Of a DNA stretch of 64,000 nt, positions 25,800 to 35,439 are shown piece by piece (position 1 is the stretch's first letter; every line of letters starts with the position of its first letter). Source of the DNA: Cytophagaceae bacterium (GTDB lineage: Bacteria > Bacteroidota > Bacteroidia > Cytophagales > Spirosomataceae); NCBI GenBank assembly GCA_947460975.1, contig CANHGO010000002.1, positions 196,427 through 260,426 on the forward strand. The letters run 5' to 3'. A program made the position numbers and the translations under genes. The notes under the pieces are model-generated. The model was not told the DNA's origin, did not search any database, and saw nothing but the letters and a program-made list of their open reading frames with translations.

Positions 25800-27254
25800 C
25801 TAGCTTAAGATATCTCGCACCACTTTTCCTGAAATATCTGTTAATCGATACCGCCTGCCTAAATGTTTGAAGATTAATTTCTCATGATTTAAACCTAATG
25901 TATGCAAGACGGTTGCTTGGAAATCATGTACATGGACAGGGTTTTTAATGATATTATAACCCAATTCATCAGTTTCGCCATAGACCATTCCCGGCTTAAT
26001 TCCACCACCTGCCATCCAGATACTGAAACATCTTGGATGATGATCACGGCCATAATTTTCTGGGGTCAATTTCCCTTGGCTGTAACTCGTACGTCCAAAT
26101 TCTCCACCCCAAATCACTAACGTTTCATCCAACAAACCTCTTTGTTTTAAATCGGTTACTAAGGCAGCGGAGGCCTGATCCACGTCTTTGGCTTGGCTTT
26201 TAATTTCAAAAGGAAGGTTTCCATGTTGGTCCCAACCCTGATGATATAATTGGACAAAGCGCACGCCATTTTCTGAAAGTTTACGGGCCAATAAGCAATT
26301 GGCCGCAAAGGTACCCGGAACCAAACAATCTGGCCCATAAAGTTTAACGATATCGTCCGATTCTTTGGACAAATCCATCACTTCTGGTACGGCCGTTTGC
26401 ATCCGATAGGCCATTTCATATTGCTTTACTTTAGCCGTAATTTCAGGATCCCCAAATTCCTCGTAGGACATTTGGTTTAATTGGGCCAACTGGTCCAGCA
26501 TTTCTCGGCGTTCGCCCCTGGCCATTCCCGCAGGATCTTTGATGTATAAAACGGGATCTTCTCCTTTAGAAAATTGTACTCCTTGGTGGATGGAATCTAA
26601 AAATCCATTAGACCAAAGTTTGGAATACACTCCTTGGCCATTCCCAATTCCCCTCGATAATAAAACAGTGAAATCAGGTAAATTTTTATTTTCATTTCCT
26701 AATCCATAGCTCAGCCAAGCTCCCATACTAGGTCGGTTTCCTTGTTGGGATCCCGTTTGTAAAAATGTTAAGGCCGGATCATGATTGATGGCTTCTGTGT
26801 ACATCGACCTAACCACGCATATATCATCCACAATTTTGGAGGTATAGGGCATGATATCACTGATCCAAGTCCCAGACTTACCATATTGCTTAAAATTTGC
26901 GAAGGAAGCGGCTAGCGGAAAAGTGGCTTGATTCGCTGTCATTCCCGTCAGTCGCTGCTCTCCACGCACAGAAGGAGGTAAATCCATCCCATACATTTCA
27001 CATAATTTAGGCTTATAATCAAAGGTCTCTAATTGAGAGGGAGCTCCATTTTGAAACAAATAAATCACACGTTTTGCTTTGGGAGCAAAATGAGGAATGC
27101 CAGGCGTAAATCCTGACTCTTCCCGATCACCTCCATTGAGCAAACCAGGAATCATTAAGGAACCTAAGGCTACACTTCCTAAACCCAAACTCATCGTGGA
27201 AAGGAATCGTCGCCGATTAAAATTCAAACCATGTTCTAATATTTCCTTTTCCAT
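25800..27254 (-). CDS. DUF1501 protein, Tat-exported (copy A)
   Basis: 484 residues. The N-terminus carries a twin-arginine motif (NRRRFLSTMSLGLG, R14-R16). DUF1501 then fills the protein: VIYLFQNGAPSQLETFDYKP, GTWISDIMPYTSKI, SMYTEAINHDPA, GWDQHGNLPFE, IWGGEFGRTSYSQG and GRDHHPRCFSIWMAGGG. The family belongs to the alkaline phosphatase/sulfatase-like fold superfamily; biochemical function is unproven. In Planctomycetes it is almost always paired with a DUF1549/DUF1553 cytochrome protein, as here: that gene ends 3 bp upstream. Exported folded, possibly with a bound metal. Confidence 0.92.
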   Translation of the reverse strand: MEKEILEHGLNFNRRRFLSTMSLGLGSVALGSLMIPGLLNGGDREESGFTPGIPHFAPKAKRVIYLFQNGAPSQLETFDYKPKLCEMYGMDLPPSVRGEQRLTGMTANQATFPLAASFANFKQYGKSGTWISDIMPYTSKIVDDICVVRSMYTEAINHDPALTFLQTGSQQGNRPSMGAWLSYGLGNENKNLPDFTVLLSRGIGNGQGVYSKLWSNGFLDSIHQGVQFSKGEDPVLYIKDPAGMARGERREMLDQLAQLNQMSYEEFGDPEITAKVKQYEMAYRMQTAVPEVMDLSKESDDIVKLYGPDCLVPGTFAANCLLARKLSENGVRFVQLYHQGWDQHGNLPFEIKSQAKDVDQASAALVTDLKQRGLLDETLVIWGGEFGRTSYSQGKLTPENYGRDHHPRCFSIWMAGGGIKPGMVYGETDELGYNIIKNPVHVHDFQATVLHTLGLNHEKLIFKHLGRRYRLTDISGKVVRDILS

Positions 27255-27257
27255 AAT

Positions 27258-29594
27258 TTATGATTTGGTAATGGTTTCCTCTAAATTATAAATGGTATTA
27301 ACGACGCGCATCATGGCGGCTAAAAGTTTTTTATCGACATTAGCCGCGATCGGAAATTCACCCACCGCTAAAATTTTGGTTGCCTGCCCTTGGGTAATTT
27401 TAGCTCTTTGACTTAAGAAATAGGTATTTAAAACCCCTAACTCTTTTTCAGATGGATTTCGGCACACAATTAGCCTGAAAGCCTTTTTGATTTTATCGCT
27501 GCTGTTACTTTTTTCCGTTAATAATTTGGCGGCTAACACTCTGGATGCCTCCAAGACGGTTGGGTCATTTAGCATCATGAGTGCCTGCAATGGCGTATTT
27601 GTTTTCAGCCTTTTCACTTCACATAAATCTCGATTGCTGGCGTCAAAAATACTCATCGTCGGCGGTGGAACCGTCCGCTTGATTAAAGTATAAATCCCTC
27701 TTCGGTATAAACTTTCACCATGATCTTGTACATAAATAGACAATAAGCCTCGACCAGAAGTAGCCCCTTCCCATAAACCAGGTGGCTGATAAGGTTTAAC
27801 GCTCGGCCCACCGATTTTAGGAACTAAAAGTCCACTACTTGCAAGTACGATATCTCTGATATTCTCAGCGTTTACGTGGTAACGAGATGACCTGGATAAA
27901 TAGATATTCTCGGGATCTTTGGCTAATTTTTCAGGGTTGGTAATGGCTGATTGCCTATAAGTTGCAGAAGCAACCATTTGCTTCACGAGGCGCTTGACAT
28001 TCCAGCCATGTTCCATGAAATCGACGGCCAACCAATCTAACAATTTAGGATGCGTCGGCAATTCACCTTGCATACCAAAGTCGCCAGTCGTTTTTACGAT
28101 GCCTTTACCAAAAAACTCTTGCCAAATTTGATTGACAAAAACCCTTGCCGTCAACGGATTTTTTCTGTCAAATAACCACTTAGATAATCCCAGTCTATTT
28201 TTTGGATAATTTTTATTGAACGGCAAAATGGAATTAGGAGTTCCAGGACTCACTTCGTCACCTGGTGCATCATAGGCGCCCCGTTTTAAAATGAATGTTT
28301 TTCTTGCCGTGTCCATGTCGGTCATGACGGATACAATCAAACGATTTGTGTCTTGTTTATTAATGAATTTCAAGATGTTTTTAACATCATCGTTGCTGAT
28401 TTCCATTAATGGTTTTTTCGCATAGGTCTCTGGACCACCAATCACCGATTCGATGCCAACCTCTTTGATGTTATTAAAAAAGGCAAACATTTTATAGTAA
28501 TCTTTCTGCGAAAATGGATCATATTTGTGGTCATGGCAATGGGCACATTCTAGGGTCATGCCCAAAAATGCTTTGCCGAATAAATCGTTTCGATCCGTCA
28601 CATAGCTTAGTCGATATTCTTCTTGGATGACTCCTCCTTCTTCCGTGATCTTATGGTTTCTGTTGAAACCCGTGGCTAATAATAATTCTTTGGTTTGATT
28701 AGGCCTTGCGGGATTGATCAAAAAGTCGCCGGCTAGTTGCCAAGTAACAAACTGGTCATAAGGCATATTTTTATTTAAGGCATAAATAACCCAATCTCTC
28801 CAAGGCCATTGAGTCCGATATCCATCATCTTGGTAGCCGTGTGAATCTGCATATCGCGCTAAATCAAGCCAATATATAGCCATTTTTTCTCCGTATGCTG
28901 GATTTTTTAATAGCTCGTCGACCATCTTCTCATATGCATTCGGACTTTTGTCGGCCATGAATCGGTCCATCATGGAAAGGGTAGGAGGCAAGCCGGTTAA
29001 GTCGATGCTTAGGCGTTTTAATAAGCGCTCTTTATCCGCTTCCTCATTGGGTTTTAAGCCTTTTTGCTCTTGTTTTTCTGCGATGAAATAATCGATTTCA
29101 TTTTTTGCCCAAGATTCATTGTCTATTTCGGGCAATTCAGGTTTTTTGGGAGCGACAAAAGACCAATGCTTCTCATATTTCGCCCCTTGCTTAATCCATT
29201 TTTTGATCACCGAAATCTCATACCCATTTAATTTTAGGTTGGACGTCGCCGGTGGCATTAATTTAGTCGAGTCCTTTGTTGTCATTCGAAGGTATGCCTC
29301 TGATTCGTTAGGTTCACCTGCCACCCAAGCATGTGCTCCCGGATGTTCTTTTAATGCTTGGAATGCTAATGCGGGATCATCTAAACGTAAACCTGCTTGG
29401 CGTTTTTTGGCATCCGGTCCATGACAGGCAAAGCACTTGTCAGATAAAATGGGACGCACATCAAAATTATAGCTAATCTCATTCGGCATTTCTTCTTCGG
29501 ATTCCTGCACACCCGAATTTCGATTGCATGCATTAAATGTCCAAACGATGGAGATTAAAACAACTGAAAATAAGAGTAATTTTTTATGTTTCAT
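27258..29594 (-). CDS. PSCyt1-DUF1549-DUF1553 heme protein (lipoprotein-like)
   Basis: 778 residues. A signal ending FNAC (C23) suggests a lipoprotein. The PSCyt1 domain has CFACH (C54, C57, H58). DUF1549 follows (about 160-370: LTGLPPTLSMMDRF, YWLDLARYADSHGYQ, ATGFNRNHKITEEGG) and includes a second heme-type motif CAHCH in LECAHCHDHKYDPF. DUF1553 (about 460-720) contains NPLTARVFVNQIWQEFFG and LQALMMLNDP. The family is abundant in Planctomycetes and of unknown enzymatic role; two CxxCH motifs point to redox work in the periplasm. It is in the same operon as both DUF1501 genes, overlapping the second by 1 bp. Confidence 0.92.
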   Translation of the reverse strand: MKHKKLLLFSVVLISIVWTFNACNRNSGVQESEEEMPNEISYNFDVRPILSDKCFACHGPDAKKRQAGLRLDDPALAFQALKEHPGAHAWVAGEPNESEAYLRMTTKDSTKLMPPATSNLKLNGYEISVIKKWIKQGAKYEKHWSFVAPKKPELPEIDNESWAKNEIDYFIAEKQEQKGLKPNEEADKERLLKRLSIDLTGLPPTLSMMDRFMADKSPNAYEKMVDELLKNPAYGEKMAIYWLDLARYADSHGYQDDGYRTQWPWRDWVIYALNKNMPYDQFVTWQLAGDFLINPARPNQTKELLLATGFNRNHKITEEGGVIQEEYRLSYVTDRNDLFGKAFLGMTLECAHCHDHKYDPFSQKDYYKMFAFFNNIKEVGIESVIGGPETYAKKPLMEISNDDVKNILKFINKQDTNRLIVSVMTDMDTARKTFILKRGAYDAPGDEVSPGTPNSILPFNKNYPKNRLGLSKWLFDRKNPLTARVFVNQIWQEFFGKGIVKTTGDFGMQGELPTHPKLLDWLAVDFMEHGWNVKRLVKQMVASATYRQSAITNPEKLAKDPENIYLSRSSRYHVNAENIRDIVLASSGLLVPKIGGPSVKPYQPPGLWEGATSGRGLLSIYVQDHGESLYRRGIYTLIKRTVPPPTMSIFDASNRDLCEVKRLKTNTPLQALMMLNDPTVLEASRVLAAKLLTEKSNSSDKIKKAFRLIVCRNPSEKELGVLNTYFLSQRAKITQGQATKILAVGEFPIAANVDKKLLAAMMRVVNTIYNLEETITKS

Positions 29595-31024
29595 TAGGCC
29601 AAAAGATCTTGTACGACTTTTCCTTTACCATCCGGGGTGGTATAGAATGGTCGTTTTTCAATTTCATATTGAGTATCCGGTTTGATGCCTAGGGCATGGT
29701 AAATCGTCTGATGAATTCCATCTATTTTGACTGGATTTGTGATGGTCTTGCATGGACGTTCGTCGGCTGTTTTGCCATACACGTGACCTTTCTTAATACC
29801 ACCACCCCACATTAAAATAGAGCATCCATCTGTAAAGTGACGATGCATGCCGTAAAACTTAATGTCACTCAGGATTTCAGGTTGCCTTACTTGCTCCTGA
29901 ACTTTAAGGTCTGGTCGGCCTTCCACCATCATATCCCGACTAAATTCACTCGCTAAAATCACCAATGTACGATCTAAATGACCTGTTTTATCTAGGTCTT
30001 TGATCAATTGGGCAATGGGCCCGTCAATCATCCGCTTCATTCCTTCTAATCTGGTATGGCCATTTTCATGGGTATCCCAACCGAAAAACGGCTCGTATTC
30101 TGTCGTTACACTAATGAATCTCGCTCCTTTTTCTGTTAACCTACGAGCTAATAAACAACCCAAACCAAAACGACCGGTGTTATAAACATCATAAATTTCT
30201 TTTGGCTCAGTGCTCAAATTGAAAGCCTTTGACTCTGGCGAATTCAATAAAATATAGGCCTGCTCCATGGAACGACGCAAGGACTCTTTTTGGTAATCAC
30301 TTCCAAATTCTCCATGCGCACTTTGCGAGATTAAATTATTGTATAATTGATTTCGACTTTCAAATCGTTTCATGTCCATTCCCACCGGCGGACGCACACT
30401 TTCTAAGCCTTGACTTGGATCCGGAATCAGGAATGGTCCATGCTCATTGCCCAAAAACCCAGCGGTGTGAAATGCTTTTAATTCCTCTGCTTCGCCTACT
30501 GTAAAGCGCTGGCCTATGTCGATGAAGGAAGGGATTACCGGATTTTTAGGTCCTAATTCTTTTGAAATCCAAGCCCCTATGTGAGGTGCGGCTACGGATT
30601 GTGGGGGTTCGTAACTAGTATGCCAGTGGTATTGATGACGTGAGTGAAGGATATGACCTAAATCTGCAGCCACATAAGAACGTATCACCGTCCCTTTATC
30701 CATCACACTTCCTACTGACTGAAGGCCTTCTGAAAAATTAACCCCATCGATGGCTGTAGGCATTGATTTGAACGTACTTAACACACGATTACCCTCCATC
30801 CCTTTTTCATAAGGAGTGTATTTTTTGGGGTCAAAGGTTTCCGTATGCGCCATGCCGCCGGCCATCCATAACAAAATTACGGTATCCGCTGTGGCCGCTT
30901 TTTTAGCTAATGCGCTCGTTGGGTCCGCCATTAAACTCGCAATAGGAGAGCTCATACCCAAGGCCGCGATGGTAGCTGCGCTGGTATTTTGTAAAAACTC
31001 ACGTCTATTCCATTGGTTTTTCAT
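29594..31024 (-). CDS. DUF1501 protein, Tat-exported (copy B)
   Basis: 476 residues, twin-arginine start WNRREFLQNTSAA (R7, R8). DUF1501 motifs include VILLWMAGGMAHTETFDPKKY, SYVAADLGHILHSRHQYHWH, GWDTHENGHTRLEGM, ILASEFSRDMM and GMHRHFTDGCSILMWGGG. It has the same general architecture as copy A but aligns only moderately, so these are old paralogues and not a recent duplication. It is paired with the 932-residue cytochrome protein 11 bp upstream, as copy A is paired with the 778-residue one. Function of the family is not established. Confidence 0.92.
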   Translation of the reverse strand: MKNQWNRREFLQNTSAATIAALGMSSPIASLMADPTSALAKKAATADTVILLWMAGGMAHTETFDPKKYTPYEKGMEGNRVLSTFKSMPTAIDGVNFSEGLQSVGSVMDKGTVIRSYVAADLGHILHSRHQYHWHTSYEPPQSVAAPHIGAWISKELGPKNPVIPSFIDIGQRFTVGEAEELKAFHTAGFLGNEHGPFLIPDPSQGLESVRPPVGMDMKRFESRNQLYNNLISQSAHGEFGSDYQKESLRRSMEQAYILLNSPESKAFNLSTEPKEIYDVYNTGRFGLGCLLARRLTEKGARFISVTTEYEPFFGWDTHENGHTRLEGMKRMIDGPIAQLIKDLDKTGHLDRTLVILASEFSRDMMVEGRPDLKVQEQVRQPEILSDIKFYGMHRHFTDGCSILMWGGGIKKGHVYGKTADERPCKTITNPVKIDGIHQTIYHALGIKPDTQYEIEKRPFYTTPDGKGKVVQDLLA

Positions 31025-31035
31025 TGCAATAATAA

Positions 31036-33834
31036 TTAAATAATTAATTGAAATTCAGGGAGTAAAGTAACCGCCCAAACTAAATCTTGTATCCCTTCCA
31101 CACTTGGCTTTTTCCCAATATATTTAACGGCTAAGGTAATTTCTTTGAAGCTAGGTTCTCTACCTAAAGCCTTCAAATATAAGGCTTTAACTAGAGATTC
31201 TCCTGTTGGGTATTTTTGGGCCCAAATCTCTGCTCCCTTACGTAAGGATAAATTGAATTTGTTTCCATTGGTCAATTCCAAAGCCTGAAGTAAATTGGCC
31301 TGTGAAATACGACTTGTGGACACATTTTCTCTGTTGGGTCTGCCTAATGCGGTTAAAAAAGGATCGTTTTTAACTAAGGAAGCCCGTGCAAATGGAATAT
31401 CATTTTTTATATCGGCAGGCAACATTTTTTTAACTAGAGCCGAATCCGTGTAAAGTGGAAAGAAGGATTGACTCACTGCATCAGCAAATTGCTCTGCTGT
31501 AATTCTGCGTTTCATCATTCCTTTGAATACAAAGTTTGAAGCGGTTAACATCTGCGCTTCTTTCAGACCTACTGCAGGAGTTTGATAGGTTTTGGAAATT
31601 AATATTTGACGCATTAAGCGTTTCATGTCATATCCATTGGCCGTAAAGTCAGAAGCTAACCAATCTAATAAATCTTGGCTCCAAGGTTCGTTGTCCATCA
31701 TGTCAACTGGCTCCACAATTCCTCTTCCCATTAATTGGGCCCACACGCGGTTAACCAATGTTCTATATAAACGTCCATTTTTCTTTTGAACTAAAATATC
31801 AGCTAAAGACACTAAGCGCTCTGCGGTAATGTTGGTCTCTTTAATTTTACCTAGTGAATTATATAGAACACCATAACCCGCCATGCGGCCGGTTGGCAAA
31901 TCACAGCGGTGAATCTCTAAGGTTTTGCTTGAAAATACGTTGGCAAATGCATAGGCTTCGTCCAACTTCCAATCGCTGATAAAACTATCATGGCAAGAAG
32001 TACATTTCAAGTTTAATCCTAGGAGCACTTGGGATACATTTTGTGCCGCTTGCATCTCAGTACTTTGACTCGAATTAATGGTTCCTCTCCATTGGATACC
32101 TCGTATAAACCCTTCCGATTCTTTGGTTGGACTAATTAATTCTTTAACAAAAGTGTCATATGGTTTATTGGATTTTAATGAACCATAAAGCCATTTAGTT
32201 ATCCCAAATCTTCCATTCGTAATGTATCCCGTTCCAGAATAATCATTGCGAAGGGCATCATTCCAGAAGGTCAACCAATGTTGGGCATACCCTTCATTGT
32301 TGGCGAGGAGCTTGTCAACTAACACCTCTCTTTTATTCGAACGAGTATCACTGACAAAAGCGCTGATGCTTTCTGGGCTGGGTAATAAACCAGTAACATC
32401 TAAATAGACCCGTCGAATATACGTTTTGTCATCTACGGACTTTTGCCAAGAAATTTTATTTTTCTTGAAATATTCATTGACAAACAAGTCAATGGGCTGA
32501 TTTAATCCTGCCGTGGCTTTGGGAAGAGTCGGCATCCGCGGCTCCAAAGCAGCCACTCGATACAAACTCTTTTCTGGTCCTGTAGGCCAAGGTGCGCCTT
32601 GCTGTATCCAATATTCCAACATAGCGACGTCCTCTTTGCTAAGACGCTTGCCTTTGGTTGGCATCGCATCATCATGGCCAAAAGGAAGTTTAACGCGGCG
32701 GATCATATCACTTTTTTCAGGATTCCCAGCAACTAAAATCGGCCCATTTTCCCCACCTTTAAATATAAATTCTTTTTTGTCTAAGCGCAATCCCCCTTTT
32801 GTTTTAGTGGCATTGTGGCAACTATAACAGTTGTGAGCCAATATCGTTCTAACGTTGATATTTAATTCTTGTAATTGGTTCGCGTTTAAAACTTCCGGTG
32901 CCTTAGTTGGTGCATCAGACGTATTCATGATTCGGTCTTCAGAAGTACCTAAATCTTTGAAGCGGTCTACATTTTCAGCTAATTCTGATTTTTGATCTAA
33001 AATTGCAGCTGAAGCTGTGGATTTTAAATCTGTGTTAGGCCAAGGTGCCCCTTGCTTCACCCACACTTCTAATATTTCTATTTCTTTTTTAGTTAACCTT
33101 TTGCCTTTGGTGGGCATTGCATCATCATCGCTCGCAGGAAGTTTAATCCGGCGAATCATTTCACTTTTTTCAGGATGGCCTAAGACCAAGGCAGGACCTT
33201 CTTCCCCTCCTTTTAACAGATATTCTAATGCATCTAAGCGTAATTTCCCTTTTGATTTTTTGACGCTGTGGCAATCATAGCAGTGATTCGCTATGATATT
33301 TCTAGCCTCAATACCTAAATCTTGTTTTTGATTTGGATCTATTTTGCCTTGTAATTTCTCCACTTGGAGTGAGGGATTTAAGGCAATTTTTTGAGTTTTT
33401 TCTTCTTTGGTAAGATCTAAATAATCTTCTCCGTGGGTCAACATAGCCCCATAGTGCCCCGCAAAACTTACTCCTAAAACAGTTAGAAATAAGAGTAATC
33501 GGTAGCTTTTTGTTTCTTTAGAGATGAATGCATATAGCGTTAATCCCGATAAAATAGCGGTTACAATGCCAGACCATTGGTGTATGGTGATGGTATTTCC
33601 TGTGTAGTCGTCTTGATTGATTAAAATAAAACCTAGGCCAACGGCCAAAGCTGCGGTGATGGTCCCCACCCATAATATGATGCCAATCGCTGAATGAAAT
33701 TGATCTGATTTTTTTCTCCAAGCAATACATTCAAGCAATAAGCCTACCCAGAGTAAACTGATGGGAAAATGAACGACCAATGGATGTAGTCGACCTGAAA
33801 TTTGCCAAAGTTCGTTGAGTAAATTATTTTGCAC
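31036..33834 (-). CDS. DUF2231 membrane protein with two PSCyt1 heme domains plus DUF1549/DUF1553
   Basis: 932 residues. Residues about 12-130 hold about four membrane segments with the DUF2231 motif GRLHPLVVHFP. Two PSCyt1 domains follow, with CYDCH (C185, C188, H189) and CYSCH (C336, C339, H340). They are near repeats of each other, each ending in a KGKRL...QGAPWP segment. DUF1549 (about 450-640) holds a third motif, CTSCH in LKCTSCHDSFISDW. DUF1553 is about 680-900. The protein is thus an inner-membrane-anchored, probably triheme version of the 778-residue lipoprotein. It follows susD after 96 bp that contain a hairpin, and precedes DUF1501 copy B by 11 bp. Confidence 0.9.
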   Translation of the reverse strand: MQNNLLNELWQISGRLHPLVVHFPISLLWVGLLLECIAWRKKSDQFHSAIGIILWVGTITAALAVGLGFILINQDDYTGNTITIHQWSGIVTAILSGLTLYAFISKETKSYRLLLFLTVLGVSFAGHYGAMLTHGEDYLDLTKEEKTQKIALNPSLQVEKLQGKIDPNQKQDLGIEARNIIANHCYDCHSVKKSKGKLRLDALEYLLKGGEEGPALVLGHPEKSEMIRRIKLPASDDDAMPTKGKRLTKKEIEILEVWVKQGAPWPNTDLKSTASAAILDQKSELAENVDRFKDLGTSEDRIMNTSDAPTKAPEVLNANQLQELNINVRTILAHNCYSCHNATKTKGGLRLDKKEFIFKGGENGPILVAGNPEKSDMIRRVKLPFGHDDAMPTKGKRLSKEDVAMLEYWIQQGAPWPTGPEKSLYRVAALEPRMPTLPKATAGLNQPIDLFVNEYFKKNKISWQKSVDDKTYIRRVYLDVTGLLPSPESISAFVSDTRSNKREVLVDKLLANNEGYAQHWLTFWNDALRNDYSGTGYITNGRFGITKWLYGSLKSNKPYDTFVKELISPTKESEGFIRGIQWRGTINSSQSTEMQAAQNVSQVLLGLNLKCTSCHDSFISDWKLDEAYAFANVFSSKTLEIHRCDLPTGRMAGYGVLYNSLGKIKETNITAERLVSLADILVQKKNGRLYRTLVNRVWAQLMGRGIVEPVDMMDNEPWSQDLLDWLASDFTANGYDMKRLMRQILISKTYQTPAVGLKEAQMLTASNFVFKGMMKRRITAEQFADAVSQSFFPLYTDSALVKKMLPADIKNDIPFARASLVKNDPFLTALGRPNRENVSTSRISQANLLQALELTNGNKFNLSLRKGAEIWAQKYPTGESLVKALYLKALGREPSFKEITLAVKYIGKKPSVEGIQDLVWAVTLLPEFQLII
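32589..33297 (-). repeat. Internal duplication of the PSCyt1 heme domain
   Basis: Two units of about 86 codons, at 33042-33297 and 32589-32847, encode the same order of motifs: NxxxHCYxCH, KSKGKLRL or KTKGGLRL, LKGGEEGP or FKGGENGP, PEKSxMIRR, DDAMPTKGKRL and QGAPWP. They are separated by a low-complexity linker of about 65 residues. The protein units have clearly diverged, so the duplication is real and not recent. Confidence 0.85.
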
Positions 33835-33866
33835 TGCTTCGTAATTATTTAATTAGGCTTTTAAAA

Positions 33867-33904
33867 ACTTGCGATGTAAACCTTTTCAGATTTACATCGC
33901 AAGT
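33867..33904 (-). terminator. Strong hairpin between susD and the downstream heme-protein genes
   Basis: ACTTGCGATGTAAA and TTTACATCGCAAGT are perfect 14-bp arms around a 10-nt loop. On the minus strand the stem is followed by TTTTTAAAAG. It lies 27 bp after the susD stop and 33 bp before the next gene. It may act as a partial terminator or as a 3' stabiliser that raises susCD expression over downstream genes, as seen in other Sus-type operons (inference). Confidence 0.75.
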
Positions 33905-33930
33905 GAATATTAAATATAATAAACTGTAAA

Positions 33931-35439
33931 TTATAGATACCCTTGATTTTGAGTTAAATTTTTATTAATCAAAATTTGTGGTGCTGGAATTGGCAAATAA
34001 TATTCAAAGTCAGAATACACATAATCCAAAGCATTGAAAGCAATACCACCTCTAGCTACGGTAGGATTTACTTTTTCTTGTGCTCCATGCGCATTCATGA
34101 AAGCAGTCAATTGTGTCGGAGTATTCGTTCTTTGAAGATCAAACCAACGGTGATTTTCAAAAGCAAGTTCAACACGTCTTTCTTTCAATACTGCTGTTCT
34201 GAAAGCTTCTTTAGATAAACCATCTAAGGCGCCTAATCCAGCTCTTTTTCTTACTTGGTTTAAGTAATCATAAGCCTCAGCATTAGGTCCAGAAGCCTCA
34301 TTGATGGATTCTGCTAGCATTAATAACACATCAGCATATCTTAATACAGGCCAGTTGTTATCTGTACGACCCGTAATGGTGTGTGCGTATTGATACTTGC
34401 TTACATATGGAATCCCAACAAAAGTGCCATTCAAAGTATAGCCTGGTTGCACAGAAATTGCTTTTCTCACATCACCTGCTTCGTAGGCATTGATCATATC
34501 ACGCGTAGGAATATTTCTACCGCCTGGAGTTGTATTAGCAAAACCAGTTACAGATCCAGCAGAAAGTCTTGGTGCAAAAACATACATGAAGTTACTATGC
34601 TCTCCCAAATCATTTCCTCCTTGGTATTGCACTTCAAAAATAGATTCTACTCCATTCTTTCTAGCCGGATCAAAATTATCTTTGTAGTTCGCATTCAACG
34701 CATATCCTAGGGTAGTTACTTGCTTTAAAGTAGTACTAGCTGCTGCATAATTTTTCTGCGTTAAGTATACTTTTCCTAATAAACTTAAGGCAGCTCCTTG
34801 AGTTGCACGACCTCTTAAAGCAGCCCTAGCAGGAAGCAATTTAGATGCATCAGCTAAATCAGCTAAGATTTGCTTGTACACCTCCGCTTGTGGTGATCTC
34901 ACTAAATCAAAGGCCTCATTTGGATTTGTTAGCGTTTTGGTAGCCAAAACTACATCTCCAAAATAACGCACTAAATTAAAGTAGTGATAGGCACGAATAA
35001 ATTTGAATTCTCCTTCCAAAACTCCTTTAGCTGTCGCGTCAATTTTACTTGCAGCTAGTTTTTCTAATGCATAATTGATATTATACATCGTAGAATAATG
35101 GTTATTCCAAAGTGAAGCAATTTCACCATTTCCTTGATTAACAGTGGAATATTCAAAAGCTTCCCAACCAGCTGCACCCCCACGATCTAAGGGATTAAAA
35201 TCAAAGGTTGTATTATCCGACATCATTTCTTGTTGGATATAGGCAGAGTTGGTTATTGTTTGCAACTGGCCATATACTCCATTCAAGGCTTGCTCGAATT
35301 GCGTCTGATTCTGATAGAACAAATCACGACCTATTCTTGTAGGGTCGGTCGTAGTCAGAAAGTCCTCTTTACACGATATCTGTGTTAAGCAAAGGGACAA
35401 GATGATATAAAATGATATTTTTTTCATGTTTCGATTCAT
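33931..35439 (-). CDS. RagB/SusD family surface glycan-binding lipoprotein
   Basis: 502 residues. The signal ends in the lipobox region TQISC (C23). TPR-like helices and the SusD fold are recognisable: DFLTTTDPTRI, NGVYGQLQ, FIRAYHYFNLVRYFGDV, PVLRYADVLLMLAESINEA, NQVRKRAG and ERRVELAFENHRWFDLQR. SusD proteins sit on the cell surface and cap the SusC barrel, passing glycans or peptides into it. The first ATG overlaps the susC stop (TAATG); a start four codons later, MKKISFYI, would give a more usual signal peptide. Specificity is not deducible. Confidence 0.95.
   Translation of the reverse strand: MNRNMKKISFYIILSLCLTQISCKEDFLTTTDPTRIGRDLFYQNQTQFEQALNGVYGQLQTITNSAYIQQEMMSDNTTFDFNPLDRGGAAGWEAFEYSTVNQGNGEIASLWNNHYSTMYNINYALEKLAASKIDATAKGVLEGEFKFIRAYHYFNLVRYFGDVVLATKTLTNPNEAFDLVRSPQAEVYKQILADLADASKLLPARAALRGRATQGAALSLLGKVYLTQKNYAAASTTLKQVTTLGYALNANYKDNFDPARKNGVESIFEVQYQGGNDLGEHSNFMYVFAPRLSAGSVTGFANTTPGGRNIPTRDMINAYEAGDVRKAISVQPGYTLNGTFVGIPYVSKYQYAHTITGRTDNNWPVLRYADVLLMLAESINEASGPNAEAYDYLNQVRKRAGLGALDGLSKEAFRTAVLKERRVELAFENHRWFDLQRTNTPTQLTAFMNAHGAQEKVNPTVARGGIAFNALDYVYSDFEYYLPIPAPQILINKNLTQNQGYL

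Noticed and set aside
32589-33297. Repeated heme domain as an assembly artefact
   Set aside because: The two units differ at many codons and are separated by a unique linker, so they are a true old duplication.
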